A DNA stretch of 60,000 bases from Lineus longissimus (taxonomy: Eukaryota; Nemertea; Pilidiophora; Heteronemertea; Lineidae). The position numbers and the translations under genes are program-made. The stretch covers positions 10,341,501 through 10,401,500 of the forward strand of contig NC_088323.1 of NCBI RefSeq assembly GCF_910592395.1. The letters run 5' to 3'. How positions within the stretch are numbered: position 1 is the stretch's first letter; every line of letters begins with the position of its first letter. The notes under the pieces were generated by a model. That model saw only the letters and a list, made by a program, of their open reading frames with translations. It was not told the DNA's origin and searched no databases. Below are positions 43,919 through 55,194 of this stretch, in pieces.

Positions 43919-44301
43919 GTATGTTTACGCTTTGCCTATGCCTATGACCATCAGGTCCATGATTGTCGGTTTTTGTGATGATCGAAGCTGGAAAAGAGAT
44001 GGGGGCCTAGCCCTAGTCTAGTGCATGTTGCATGCATCATCATTGTGCTTGCAAAAGTTGCATGCATGAGTCATCATGAGGTGTGTGTGCAGTTAGTGGT
44101 GCATGCAGCCTGCCCATAGGCCTAGGCTGCTGTCCAGATTGTACTACTTCTAGCGTATAGGCCTAAGGCCATAGACCTGAAGTAGGCTACATTGTAGGCT
44201 ACAACTAACTGACAGCCCTAGCCTATAGCCCTAATGTCATTGATTTAAAATGTACCGTAGTGTAGGGGCCTACTGGTAGCATTTTTGTTTTTTTATTCCA
44301 G

Positions 44302-44451
44302 AACTTGGAAGAAGAATTCGGATGCAGTGCCGACAATATATGACTCTGCTCAGACAGCTAAGCCTTCTGGACCCCCACCTTTTGACATGTCGGAGGAGCC
44401 AGCAGTGCAATCACGGCCATCCGACTACTTAAAAAGAAGGGAGAGAACACG
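44302..44451 (+). CDS. Older copy exon 2: basic/Pro-rich linker
   Basis: It encodes TWKKNSDAVPTIYDSAQTAK, then PSGPPPFDMSEEPAVQSRPS, ending RRERTR at CACG|GTAAGC. The LKxDAVPTI-like motif after THAP is typical of THAP proteins. Read through the donor, the frame reaches TAA at once, and the phase does not match exon 3 (see findings). Confidence 0.65.
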
Positions 44452-44567
44452 GTAAGCCTATCGTATAATGTTGCTGATACATCGCAATAATTAAAGACAT
44501 GGTATATTGTCTTGTCATGAGTCATGTTTGTAATGATTTTTTAAGCCCTAAACTCTTTTTTTAACAG

Positions 44568-44775
44568 ATTGTGGAAGAAGCGTTGGCAACATATGATGCA
44601 GGTCGTGCTTCTGCTAGTCATCAGAGTACCAGCACAGACGCAGATGACACCCGACTAGAAATGTTACCAGTAATGAGTCCTACCAGTGAGGTTCACGAAA
44701 TTGGTGTCCAGACGGATCCAGAACAAGTCCTATTGGAAGCCAAGCATAGGCTGAAGAGGCTTGCAAGATCAAATG
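44568..44775 (+). CDS. Older copy exon 3: acidic linker with IGVQTDPE
   Basis: The open reading IVEEALATYDAGRASASHQS ... EIGVQTDPEQVLLEAKHRLK RLARSNG parallels IVAEAVAEYDALYPSTSVEA in the younger copy. Substitutions between the copies fall mostly at third positions of this frame. Donor AATG|GTTAGT. Confidence 0.6.
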
Positions 44776-44887
44776 GTTAGTAATAGGACTAGTAGATATA
44801 GTGATTTAGGGTTTACTTGTACATGTAGTAAATTTCTTTGTTAAGCAACTTGTATTTTGATATGTGTCTTTCCTTTTTTAATTCTAG

Positions 44888-45237
44888 TGGTTGTGACAAA
44901 TTTCCCCCCAACATTTCTTGAGAAGAAATCAATCCATTGCCAGATATCCCCCGACGTTGTGAACAGTTCCTGCCAGACTAAAATATATTATCGGTCTGTC
45001 AGGACACAGACAGACATTCCAAAAATACAGGCCACACAGAAGCCAACCACACCACAGAAAGCAGACGATCCTCCGTCGTCTTCCACGCCACGGCCCAAGC
45101 ATTTGAAGAAGAGGCGAATCGATGAGGATGATGAGTTTGCTGCCTCCAATTTAAATGAGTCAATCTCATTTATTGACGAGAATGACAGTGAGAAAAAAGA
45201 TCCGACTTGGGACCCAAATCTGTCTGTTGAAGAAATG
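44888..45237 (+). CDS. Older copy exon 4: disordered acidic region
   Basis: Phase 1 start after ATTCTAG. It encodes VVTNFPPTFLEKKSIHCQIS ... RSVRTQTDIPKIQATQKPTT ... KKRRIDEDDEFAASNLNESI ... DPTWDPN. A likely nuclear localisation patch (KHLKKRRI) sits beside acidic stretches. Donor GAAAT|GTAAGT. Confidence 0.62.
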
Positions 45238-45344
45238 TAAGTTTTACAAAGTATCTTGTGTCAATGTCATCTCTAGATGTCAATAATACATTTATGAAAT
45301 AATCGACATTATGATTCGGAATTCTCACTGATTATGATTTTCAG

Positions 45345-45889
45345 GAACAAGTCTATAGAGTCTGAAGAAACATGTGACAACAGCAGTTTCAAACTGTATG
45401 CCGTGTCGGAGAGGAGTTTGTTCAAGGTCTGCCAGCAGTGTGGATGTAGGGGTGCAGAGACGAATGTTGCTTCAGTGAATGGCACCCTTGTCACTATATC
45501 TCAACTGTGTTTGAGGTGTGATGAAGTGACAAGGTGGAGCAGCCAGGAAATGATTGGGACCTATCCCTCTGGCAACATTAGTCTTTCGACAGCCCTGCTC
45601 TGTGCTGGTGGTATACCTAGCAAGTCGATGCGAATGTTGCAGTTCTGGGGACTTCAAACATACTCGGAGTCTACCTTCTTTGTCCACCAGAGGAAGTTCC
45701 TCTGCCAAGCCATCCATGATGTTTGGGAAGAGTAGAATTTCAAGGCACTCATCAACCTTGGCCTTGGAGATATGCCACAGTTGTCTGGCGATGCTAGGTG
45801 CGATTCGATGGGCCATTGCGCCAAGTATGGATCGTACACCCTCCATGATACACAAGGGAATGCAATCGTTTCAATGGAGCTTGTTGTGG
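45345..45889 (+). CDS. Older copy exon 5: Cys-rich segment and first catalytic Asp, stop inside
   Basis: FKVCQQCGCRGAETNVASVN, then QLCLRCDEVTRWSSQEMIG, is a zinc-finger-like C-x2-C...C-x2-C segment. PSGNISLSTALLCAGGIPSK, FFVHQRKFLCQAIHDVWEE, TAG (45733-45735), then LSGDARCDSMGHCAKYGSYT follow. The GDxRxDSxGHxAKYGSY motif holds the first Asp of the DDE triad. The younger copy has GAG-GAA where this copy has GAG-TAG. Confidence 0.72.
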
Positions 45890-46023
45890 TATGTTGATAG
45901 TGACCATATCATAAGCAGAATTTTTCATGGTTTATTAAAATTGTATCAAGAATACTGTTATTATTCTTTCAGCCAAACATCTGCACTCTTAAATATGTAT
46001 TTATGTTTCCCATACTTTTGCAG

Positions 46024-46196
46024 TCATCTGAGCCAGCAAGTAAGAAAAGCCAAGCGATGGAGGTCCTGGGCCTCAGAAAAGCACTTGACTCTGTTGATAC
46101 TCCTAAGAATGGACCTTACAACAGATGGGCACACTGGCGTTGCCAAGTATTTGAGAGAGGAAAGGAAGGATACGGTTTCACACTATCTTGACAATT
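46024..46196 (+). CDS. Older copy exon 6: second catalytic Asp, frameshifted and truncated
   Basis: The first part reads SSEPASKKSQAMEVLGLRKA LDSV. After a one-base shift near 46113 it reads LTTDGHTGVAKYLREERKDT VSHYLDNC-stop. TTDGH carries the second Asp. The younger copy continues HYLDIWHVAKG to its donor, so this exon has lost its last codons. Confidence 0.6.
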
Positions 46197-46294
46197 GCTA
46201 GTTTTACCTGGAATAGAACCAATGAAGATTTTTGTTTTTACACTATTTTCCTGAAGCCTTGTGAAGGAGGATTTTCAACAATACATGCAGTTAA

Positions 46295-46314
46295 AGTGGT
46301 ATATCGGACCAAAA
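46295..46314 (+). repeat. Left terminal inverted repeat of the Kolobok-like element
   Basis: 20 bp starting AGTGGTATATCGG, preceded by TTAA. It matches the right end (59262-59281) without mismatch. It would be the transposase recognition end. Confidence 0.88.
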
Positions 46315-46582
46315 CTAGAATTGTCACAATAATATATGCATACAAACTGTCAATAAATGGCACCTGATAAACTTTATTTCTCCGTAGTTTTCATTATTTT
46401 GGCATTTTTGTGTGCCTCTCTTTCCGGCCGAACGAGGAAAAAAAACACCTTGAAACCGCTCGGCAATCTTCGGTAATCTTCGGCAGTGACGTCATTACAG
46501 GGAGCTCATACTGCAAACAATAATTTGATAATGGTTGAATGCATGGTTCAGCTGTTTTGAATAGCCGTATTTGTTCTCCATT

Positions 46583-46827
46583 ATGCCCAACTATTGTGTA
46601 GTTGGGGGCTGCAAGAACGTGGCCAATGCCGCACTTGGCATTTCGACGTTTGCTTTCCCGGCTGTTGGGTCGGAGGGAAGGCCTGCATGGGTAAAATTTG
46701 TACAGAGGTCGAGGATTGGGTTCCAGGAACCTGCCCCAGGCAACAGATCGGCTGTGATTTGTTCGAGGCATTTCACCAGCGATTGTTTTACCCAGCCTCC
46801 AGATATCATGTTGGGGAATGGAAAAAG
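46583..46827 (+). CDS. Younger copy exon 1: intact THAP domain
   Basis: MPNYCVVGGCKNVANAALGI, TFAFP, AWVKFV, SAVICSRHFTSDCF show the full C2CH THAP signature (C-x4-C, then C-x2-H) with the invariant Pro, Trp and Phe. THAP domains bind DNA ends or promoters. It ends phase 2 at AAAAG|GTAGGC, and the split codon is completed by the next exon. Confidence 0.82.
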
Positions 46828-47349
46828 GTAGGCCCCTAATATGTTCCGCCGACGATATATAGCTAATAGTAGCCTACTAAGTAAACAATGTCATCTGGCT
46901 CGTAGTAAATAGAGAATTGCTCAAACAAACAGCATGTGTATTTTACATTACAAAATGTACACTTATGACATGATGTACAGTAAATGTAGCCTAGGCACAC
47001 ACTATATATTATATATTATGTGGGTATCTTTTCTGAGGATATATCATTGCACACTGCACAGTGCCAGTGGCTTGTGATTGTGTGTGTGTGTCAGTCAGTG
47101 CAGCCCGGAGTGGTCAATCGCAAGCAACTGTGTTGCAATGGTTTGCATTGAATCGAAATCATCGTCATGGAACTAAAGAGAAGGTTGCGCTAAACTGACA
47201 GAATCTCAAATCCTATAGTTCTGCTCCCCCCCTCCCCGGATACCTAGAATTGTTTTTCTTTGGCTTGGCCTTTGACCTGTATCTGGTATCTGTCATTTTG
47301 TCCAATTTCTAACCCTCACAAAATTTTAAGTTTATCCATATCATTTCAG
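46828..47349 (+). other. Intron of the younger transposase
   Basis: Holds a short TG run at 47079-47090 and a C run at 47227. No exon. Confidence 0.4.
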
Positions 47350-47460
47350 GGTTGTGCTGCGTAGAAAGCAGGATGCAGTACCCAGCATTCTCTTTCCAGA
47401 AAAGGCTAAGGTTTCGAAGGAGCCAAGTGGTGCCATCAAGAAGAGCTCGAGAGGAAGCGT
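47350..47460 (+). CDS. Younger copy exon 2: post-THAP linker
   Basis: VVLRRKQDAVPSILFPEKAK and VSKEPSGAIKKSSRGS follow THAP. The donor is either GT at 47461 (phase 2, giving a stop in exon 3) or GT at 47459 (phase 0, keeping exon 3 open). The second choice keeps the gene readable. Confidence 0.6.
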
Positions 47461-47797
47461 GTAAGTATCAACTGGATGCACTCAAATCCTGTTAACCCTA
47501 CGGCGCCCTCACTGTTAGGCTCTAATAAGAGACAACAGTTCTAGACTTTTAAAGTTTAATTATCGCCGTACCTCTTTCTCTTTGTATCTGCTTATAGAAG
47601 TTGTTAATTTCCTCTAGCTTAAATAAAAATTCATGATGCCATGTACAGTACATAGGGGCCTGATGCCATACATGTATATGATGATGATAAGTCCCAAAGC
47701 AATGACATGATTACAAGTCTGCATGGTGTGAGTACGATCATGGTGATTTCATTTTGATCTTGTTTACTTCATTTAATTATGGTGATTTGATTTTCAG

Positions 47798-47909
47798 ATT
47801 GTTGCTGAGGCAGTGGCAGAGTATGATGCTCTATACCCCAGTACATCTGTTGAAGCTGAGGGCTTGACCGTTGTCGGAGTTGACCATCAGGACATACCTG
47901 AAGCCTCAG
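47798..47909 (+). CDS. Younger copy exon 3: acidic linker
   Basis: IVAEAVAEYDALYPSTSVEA, then EGLTVVGVDHQDIPEAS. It is homologous to 44568-44775 in the older copy but shorter. Phase 1 donor CTCAG|GTATTC. Confidence 0.58.
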
Positions 47910-48357
47910 GTATTCATCCTTCCTGCTTCCATCTGTCAAGAAGTTTAGGTAAGTCTACTCTAAGTCCACTGTATGGCATGTGTTTGTATTGAAAATTTAA
48001 ATCATGAACACCAGATTTTTATCTAATTAATCATTTAAACAGCTGCACCGTACTTCAAGAGCAGATCCAGAGTTGACTTAAACTAGGGGATGTGACCCTT
48101 CTCAGTGCGACCTTAAGGGGTTTCAGGGGCCCTCCTCAAGAAAAATTTGAAAAAAGTGAAGTGCTCTAGGAGTATTTTCCTGCTTTCTGAGAGGAAGAAA
48201 TGAGGATTTAATTTCAGGCAAAAATATTCTGACTTTGAAAACAACACTGGCAATTAGGGAGGGGGTAGTATTCCGCTGCCACCCCCTCTAAATCTGCCTA
48301 TGTACTTGCTATGTTACCTGGACACAAGACTATTTTTAAAATGAAGCTTCTTTGCAG

Positions 48358-48411
48358 TTTGGCATGAAGATATCCCCCCGAAACCTCCAGCCATGTTGTC
48401 AAAAAGAAAAG
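48358..48411 (+). CDS. Younger copy exon 4: short linker
   Basis: 54-bp phase 1-1 exon (CTTTGCAG acceptor, AAAAG|GTAAGT donor) encoding WHEDIPPKPPAMLSKRKG. No counterpart was recognised in the older copy. Confidence 0.45.
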
Positions 48412-48733
48412 GTAAGTAAATCTTTTTAACTCTGCTGACAAGGTCAACTAAGCTAGTAAAATGGTTCAAATGGTGTCCGTCTGTCTGCTGTTGGTAGGCA
48501 TCAACCACAAGGGTTAGGAAGCTGAGCTGGGGTCAGAAGTCACTAAGTGCAAATAGGAAAATAGCATTAGAGATTATTTTCACAAATCTAATTCTGATTT
48601 ATTTTGAATTATGATAATCAGAATCATAGGAGAGCAAAGCACCTCCCATGATCTATGGTGTGCATGCAGGAGCAGTTGTTCCCATTAGATTGAAAGGTCT
48701 GCTCTTTAGCAACTTCCTTTTTCTCTTTTTCAG

Positions 48734-49013
48734 TTGAATGCATTCATTTTCCTGCATCATCTGTAGCACATAAACGTGTTCAGGTGCGAAGACAACCGGA
48801 TGTCCTAAAAAGGTCAAAGGGCACCCAGTTTGATGGTCAAACTCAAAATGTATGCAGTGACCTGCCAATGCCCACTTGCTCAACACCCAAAGCAAAGGCA
48901 CAAGAACAGCAAATGATGGTGGAGCATAGAGATGACACAATGGATACTGTTTCATCGCTGTCATTTGAAGACGATGAGGAAAATGACCCTAACTGGAGTA
49001 TGGATTCAGAAGC
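48734..49013 (+). CDS. Younger copy exon 5: disordered acidic region
   Basis: VECIHFPASSVAHKRVQVRR ... KRSKGTQFDGQTQNVCSDLP ... SFEDDEENDPNWSMDSEA. It shares the pattern of a TQ-rich patch, then DD/E-rich, then DPxW with the older copy exon 4. Ends phase 2 at GAAGC|GTGAGT. Confidence 0.62.
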
Positions 49014-49331
49014 GTGAGTGTAGTCAATTTATTGTTTTTGTTGCATAAAGGCTGTCGTTCCAACTTTAATCCATGGGTGGGTTCACGTTTTCTTTTTTCA
49101 CATAATTTGGGGCACCTGGGTGAATCTCAACCCAATTTCAAATACTTACGTTTAACCACTGGGGTCACAAATGCCCTAATATGGATCAACTATTATATCT
49201 GTATTCACTTAAAGTAGGTGTATTTTGCTCACAATGGTCTACTCTACCAGTACCAATGTTTATCTTAGATGATGCTCTTCCTCAAAAGCTTTTTGACATT
49301 TCTTACAAATAGGTGCTCATTTCATTTGCAG

Positions 49332-49893
49332 AGATATATCCATTGGCTTGGAGCAACCCGTGACACTTGGCCCACTTGGTTTTGGGTCCTTGGCCCTCTT
49401 TGCAGTGCAGAGACACAAACTTCTTAGTCTCTTCCGACGATGCCAAGTCTGTGGTAGTGGGGCAACGGATTCTGAAATTTGCAATGAAATGGGAACTATG
49501 GTTTCAGTGGAGCAACAGTGTCTGGACTGCCTTGCCAAAACGAAATGGTACAGCCAGGACTTAGTTGGAAAGATTCCTGCTGGGAACATTGGCCTGTCAA
49601 CAGCCATATTGTCAACAGGCTCAGTCCCTTCAAAGGTCCTCCGGATGTTGACATTTTTGGGACTTCAGGGTATATCAACAACAACGTATTTTGACCACCA
49701 GCGACGTTTCCTGCACCAAGCCATTAGGAATCTGTTCGAAGAGGAAATTATAAGGTGCATTGTAGATATGGGGGATTCTCATCTGCTTTCTGGGGATGCC
49801 CGATGCGATTCAATGGGGCATAACGCAAAATATGGATCATATTCCTTGCATGACACCGAGAAGAACAAGATAGTTGCCATGGAATTAGTGCAG
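49332..49893 (+). CDS. Younger copy exon 6: Cys-rich segment and first catalytic Asp
   Basis: Open throughout (187 codons): RRCQVCGSGATDSEICNEMG, QQCLDCLAKTKWYSQDLVGK, IPAGNIGLSTAILSTGSVPS, DHQRRFLHQAIRNLFEEE, LLSGDARCDSMGHNAKYGSY. Two C-x2-C pairs form a probable zinc knuckle before the RNase-H-like core, whose first Asp lies in GDARCDS. Phase 0 donor GTGCAG|GTAAGT. Confidence 0.8.
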
Positions 49894-50164
49894 GTAAGTT
49901 TGTGATTACGCATTATTTGATATGATATGATACCTAAACATACATCTAATGAGTTCCTGTTTCAAAAGTCATTCAATTTAGGTGAACAAATTTAGGATTA
50001 ATTTTGGTAAATACAATGTTGATTGCCCTGACATCTTCAGAAACCCCACCTTTGTTGCCCTTTATTCGGTTGGAACATTGAATGATTTCTGTACACAGTA
50101 ACATAGAAAACAGAACATGAAACATTCATTTTCACTCATTGGCTTTGTTTTTATCTTTTTGCAG

Positions 50165-50885
50165 GTGTCTGAGGTCAAGTCCAGCTATCATATGGAAATT
50201 GAGGGGCTAGAGAGGACCCTCAACTATATGGATAATGCCCTTCCAGACCTACAAATCAAACTCACCACTGATGGTCACAAACAAATTGCAAGAGAGAGAG
50301 GAATATATATCACTGTAGATTAAGGACTGGTTGCAGCGGGTTGAATTATCATTTATTTATAAATCATGTCATTGCTGACCCGTCTTGTAATTATTGTTTC
50401 GACAAGCCAGTTGAGAATCCATATCATTACTTTTTTCACTGCACTCGGTATACTGCGCAGAGACATCAGTTGGTACTTGAACTTGAGGATAGATTTCCTC
50501 CACCTAGAATTTTACCGTATAGTGTACAGGATTTTCTTTTTGGTAACGAGGCTTACTCCCATGATATAAATATATCTATATTTTCAGTAGTTCAAACTTA
50601 CATTGAAAGAACACGCAGATTTACTCGCTGATATCTCTGCACATTATATCTTGTGATATCTGACCTCGGTCAATTACAGTTGTCCATCTTGTGTTTTATG
50701 TAATTTGTAAAGAGTGTAATGAGGGGGCATAAGCGTTAAGCATATTGCTTTTTTTATGCCTCCTCTTAATCATAAGATTGATTAATAAATTTACATATAT
50801 ATAAAAAAACAAATTGCAAAATGGTTGAGGGAGGCGAAATCTGGCACTGTCACGCATTATTTGGATATTTGGCATGTTGCCAAAG
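50165..50885 (+). CDS. Younger copy exon 7: second catalytic Asp, split by a LINE; GC donor
   Basis: VSEVKSSYHMEIEGLERTLN, LQIKLTTDGHKQIA, then (after 515 bp of LINE and one duplicated 13-mer) KWLREAKSGTVTHYLDIWHV AK. The LINE adds a stop. Without it the frame is continuous. The donor is AAAG|GCAAGT, a GC-AG intron, and the phase-1 junction gives AKG|LKKKLK exactly as the family requires. Confidence 0.75.
50292..50806 (+). mobile_element. 5'-truncated LINE (non-LTR retrotransposon) with 13-bp target duplication
   Basis: AAACAAATTGCAA occurs at 50279-50291 and 50807-50819, flanking the insert. The insert encodes a LINE C-terminal zinc knuckle: DPSCNYCFDKPVENPYHYFF followed by HCTRYTAQRHQLVLELE (C-x2-C...H-x4-C, then QR). 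It ends in a TACATATATATAAAA tail. 5' truncation, a 3' A-rich tail and a target duplication are typical of target-primed reverse transcription. The clade is not determined (I-like group possible). Confidence 0.82.
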
Positions 50886-51161
50886 GCAAGTAATTCCGTC
50901 AAAATTCCATGTTGGGCTTTGTGTACAGTAAAGTAAACACAATTTATAACAGTTATATTGACCTTACCTGCCACTGTATCAAGATGATGATGGTACCACT
51001 GGTGCATGCATGACTTGTATATACATGTAATGTTGTCATTTTTAAACTTGGTTCATTTCTTTCCCTTAAGGATTGAAGAAAAAACTCAAGAAGGGCTAAT
51101 TGTGTATACACTGTACATGTGATGTCGAGATTCTTATATCTGATTCATTTTTTCACCTCAG

Positions 51162-51410
51162 GATTGAAGAAAAAACTCAAGAAGCTCAAGAAATGCCCCC
51201 TAGTGGAGAAATGGCAAGGCAGCATCATTAACCACCTTTACTGGTGCGTCAAGACTAGCGGTGACAATGTAGCACTACGACTAGCCAAGTGGTCAGTTGT
51301 CAACCACATAGCAAACATCCATGAGCACAAGAGCGAGTTATATCCTCAGTGTCTGCATGTTTGATAAAAAAAAACAACCCCTGGTAAATGCCATAAGTGG
51401 TTCAAAAAGA
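51162..51410 (+). CDS. Younger copy exon 8: DDE insertion region, two stops
   Basis: LKKKLKKLKKCPLVEKWQGS, IINHLYWCVKTSGDNVALRL, NHIANIHEHKSELYPQCLHV, then TGA TAA, then TPGKCHKWFKK to the donor AAAAGA|GTGAGT. The older copy reads CSHGIIPPRGWFDP at the same place without stops. The adjacent stops come before the catalytic Glu exon. Confidence 0.7.
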
Positions 51411-52043
51411 GTGAGTACAAGTGCTCCTGCCAAATGTAGCCAAGTTGTGTCTGTTCATGCCTGAGACTGGAGATTCAAGTAATCAAAATTGTTATATGAA
51501 AATTCTTGTTCAAAAGTCAGGAATAATTACTTGATTCTGAGATGAACTCCTGAAGCTCATATGTACCAATATTTGTACTAATTTTTAGCTCAGCTTACAA
51601 AGTTAGCTGAGCTTGTCAAACAAGCTGCTCAGTGGCGTCCGTCTGTCAGTCCGTCCGTCCGTCCGTCCGTCCGTTAAACCCATGGTGCACATTTTGTAAC
51701 CATAAGACCTAGAGACTTCAATTTTGCATTTCTGGATACTTCTGGTCAAACTCTACTTTCAAAACAAAATTTGTCGCCATTCGACCTACTTCCTGCGAGC
51801 GAGAGCGCATGAAGGAAACTGGCCTATATCGGCCTAGGAGCAGCAGAATTAGTCGAAATATGCTTTAATATTAAGATAAAATTCTTGAAAAACTATTTTA
51901 TTGAGAAAAAGTTCAAAATTTTAACAGGAGAGGGCGCTACCTGCCTTTTAATTATTTCTGCTGATTCAAATTCCCGCCCGATGACGTCAGCCATCAATGA
52001 AGTCTCCTATTTGCCAGTTCTCAAAACATGGCAGCTACACAAA

Positions 52044-53079
52044 TGAAATGGCCAGGGCCATTGTGCTCACCTCATGTGGAGGAAAGATGGATAAAGAGCA
52101 TGGTATTGTGTCATGTAGTGTTAGGTTTGATGTAGGTCCAAGCAATTACAATTTCCCCAATGGCCAATTTACAGTACATTCGACCTCTGTGACCTTGAAA
52201 AGTAGGTCAAATCAAAGAAGACCCGGGTGACACATTGAATGGTTGTTAGAATTAGATGTACCTATGATATAAAATTGGTGCCAATCGGGCAAGTCATTAC
52301 TAGGAATAATGGCATTTTGAAGAATTTAGGATTTGGCCCCCTCCCTGGAGGCCAAACGGCAAATCAGATCCCACCAAACTTCGGTACCTGAGATCACCTG
52401 ACCAAGGGGTACATGTGTACTTAATTTGTGATCAATAGTCATTGCAGTTAAGAAATGTGCCATAGTTACGGCCTGACGGCGAATTTACGCCATTTGACCT
52501 CTGTGACCTTGACAAGACGGTCAAATTAAAAACCTGTGTGACATATACTGTATGGTGGTTAGATGTACCCATGATATCAAATTGGTGGCAATCGGGCAAG
52601 AAGTTAAGGAATAATCACATTTTTAAGGTTTTTGGATTTTGCCCCCTGGTGGTCAAGTGGTGAATCATATTGGACCAAACTTCGGTCCCTGAGATCACCT
52701 GACTAAGGGGTAAATGTGTACCAAATTTGGTATCAATAGTCATTGCAGTTTAGAAACGTGCCATCGTTACATCCTAACGGCCAATTTACACCATTTGACC
52801 TCTGTGACCTTGAAAAGGAGGTCAAATCAAAAACCCGGAGGATATATGATGCACCTTTGCTAGAAGTACCTACCATATTTTTTTCAAAATTTCCCGACTA
52901 CTATTAAGGGAGATATTGCATATTTTCATTTTTAACGTTTGGCCCCCTGGTGGCCAAACCATGTAACGAATCGGACCGAAACTTGGTCTCCAAGGTGTCA
53001 TTACATAAGGGTACATGTGTACCAAGTTTCAACTCAATAGCTCTAACAGTTACGAAACGTGCCCTGCTAACGGACGACG

Positions 53080-53156
<77 letters not shown>

Positions 53157-53209
53157 ACGACGGACGCCACGGTATGGGATAAGCTCACCTCTGCTAAGAG
53201 GTGAGCTAA
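52044..53209 (-). mobile_element. Helentron-like family 1, copy 2 (nested)
   Basis: Runs TGAAATGGCCAGGG ... GTGAGCTAA. The empty site is known from copy A of family 2: GCTACAC-A6-GCAGCAG there, and A3-element-A3 here, so there is no target duplication. The hairpin loop reads TGCTAA. The (CGA)n tract is at about 53082-53150, and translates into an arginine run on both strands that is not a gene. Confidence 0.85.
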
Positions 53210-54026
53210 AAAGCAGCAGTAGCTCCAGGAATAAATCACTGTTCACTTCAGCTTCGTAATCGATTGTACCCCCACTTTATTGTGTTTTGTGTGGTGTTCC
53301 TATTCAATCAACGATGTGAGGCCTTATTATGTTGGTTTTAATTGAGAAGGTGCATTTTAGCGGCCTACGAAATACCGAAGCGGAGACAAAATGGCGGCAT
53401 GTTGTTTACTCGATCCATGTGCAATAATCTTGGAGCTCAATGACACTCAGCTCGATGACGATGGTAGTCTGGTAGGCGATATTATCACCAGTTCGTTTCA
53501 GTGGTAGTCGTAAGGTCTTTAGGGACTACTTTCAGAAATTAGTTCTTGAAAATTTGGCCACATTTCTGTGAAAACGATATCGGAAGTGCATGCTCTGTTA
53601 TTCGCGATGACATCGCCGATGTATTTTGAAGTGGAGAATTCCCACAGTATGTGCAGTGAATCGGCATGATTCTGTTCGCCTATTAAGTTTTAGTTCTACG
53701 ATTCTTTCATGAGTAAAAAGTAGACATTCTAAGCAATACAATAATGTCACTCCCATAAAAATTGATTGGAAATTGAGGGAGCTACGGCACTCTCTTCGGC
53801 AACTGACAGCGCTGAAAAAATACATTGCATACTGTACAATACCAAATAGCGTAGGGAATCACCAGAAATGACGTCATCGCTGGTCTAAATAGAAAACTAC
53901 GGTGGCGCAGTAGAGCACAAGAAAAGGTTTAGCATTAACTTCGTCATGCAAGCTTCAGCAACAAAACGATTTCTCATGAATGATTTACTTGATCATCATC
54001 AGCTTGTTTCCCCTGATAGATAAAAA

Positions 54027-55064
54027 TGAAATGGCCAGGGCCATTGCGCTCACCTCATGTGGAGGAAAGATGGATAAAGAGCATGATATTGTGTCATGTA
54101 GTGTTAGGTTTGATGTAGGTCCAAGCAATTACAATTTCCCCAAAATGGCCAATTTACAGTACATTCGACCTCTGTGACCTTGAAAAGTAGGTCAAATCAA
54201 AGAAGACCCGGGTGACACATTGAATGGTTGTTAGAATTAGATGTACCTATGATATAAAATTGGTGCCAATCGGGCAAGTCATTACTAGGAATAATGGCAT
54301 TTTGAAGAATTTAGGATTTGGCCCCCTCCCTGGAGGCCAAACGGCAAATCAGATCGCACCAAACTTCGGTACCTGAGATCACCTGACCAAGGGGTACATG
54401 TGTACTTAATTTGTGATCAATAGTCATTGCAGTTTAGAAACGTGCCATAGTTACGGCCTGACGGCGAATTTACGCCATTTGACCTCTGTGACCTTGACAA
54501 GAAGGTCAAATTAAAAACCTGTGTGACATAAACTGTATGGTGGTTAGATGTACCCATGATATCAAATTGGTGGCAATCGGGCAAAAAGTTAAGGAATAAT
54601 CACATTTTTAAGGTTTTTGGATTTTGCCCCCTGGTGGTCAAGTGGTGAATCATATTGGACCAAACTTTGGTCCCTGAGATCACCTGACTAATGGGTAAAT
54701 GTGTACCAAATTTGGTATCAATAGTCATTGCAGTTTAGAAATGTGCCATCGTTACATCCTAATGGCCAATTTACACCATTTGACCTCTGTGACCTTGAAA
54801 AGGAGGTCAAATCAAAAACCCGGAGGATATATGATGCACCTTTGCTAGAAGTACCTACCATATTTTTTTCAAAATTTCCCGACTACTATTAAGGGAGATA
54901 TTGCATATTTTCACTTTTAACGTTTGGCCCCCTGGTGGCCAAACCATGAAACAAATCGGACCGAAACTTGGTCTCCAAGGTGTCATTACATAAGGGTACA
55001 TGTGTACCAAGTTTCAACTCAATAGCTCTAACAGTTACGAAACGTGCCCTGCTAACGGACGACG

Positions 55065-55141
<77 letters not shown>

Positions 55142-55194
55142 ACGACGGACGCCACGGTATGGGATAAGCTCACCTCTTAGCAGAGGTGAGCTAA
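54027..55194 (-). mobile_element. Helentron-like family 1, copy 3 (nested, flipped hairpin loop)
   Basis: Runs TGAAATGGCCAGGG ... GTGAGCTAA, inserted in an A8 run (A5-element-A3 compared with A8 in the empty site), again with no duplication. The terminal hairpin loop reads TTAGCA where copies 1 and 2 read TGCTAA, its exact reverse complement. The (CGA)n tract is at about 55063-55140. Confidence 0.85.

Noticed and set aside
45472-45855. Minus-strand 127-codon frame and plus-strand 215-codon frame at 45554-46201
   Set aside because: They are shadows of the older transposase exon 5, which has the family motifs and splice sites.
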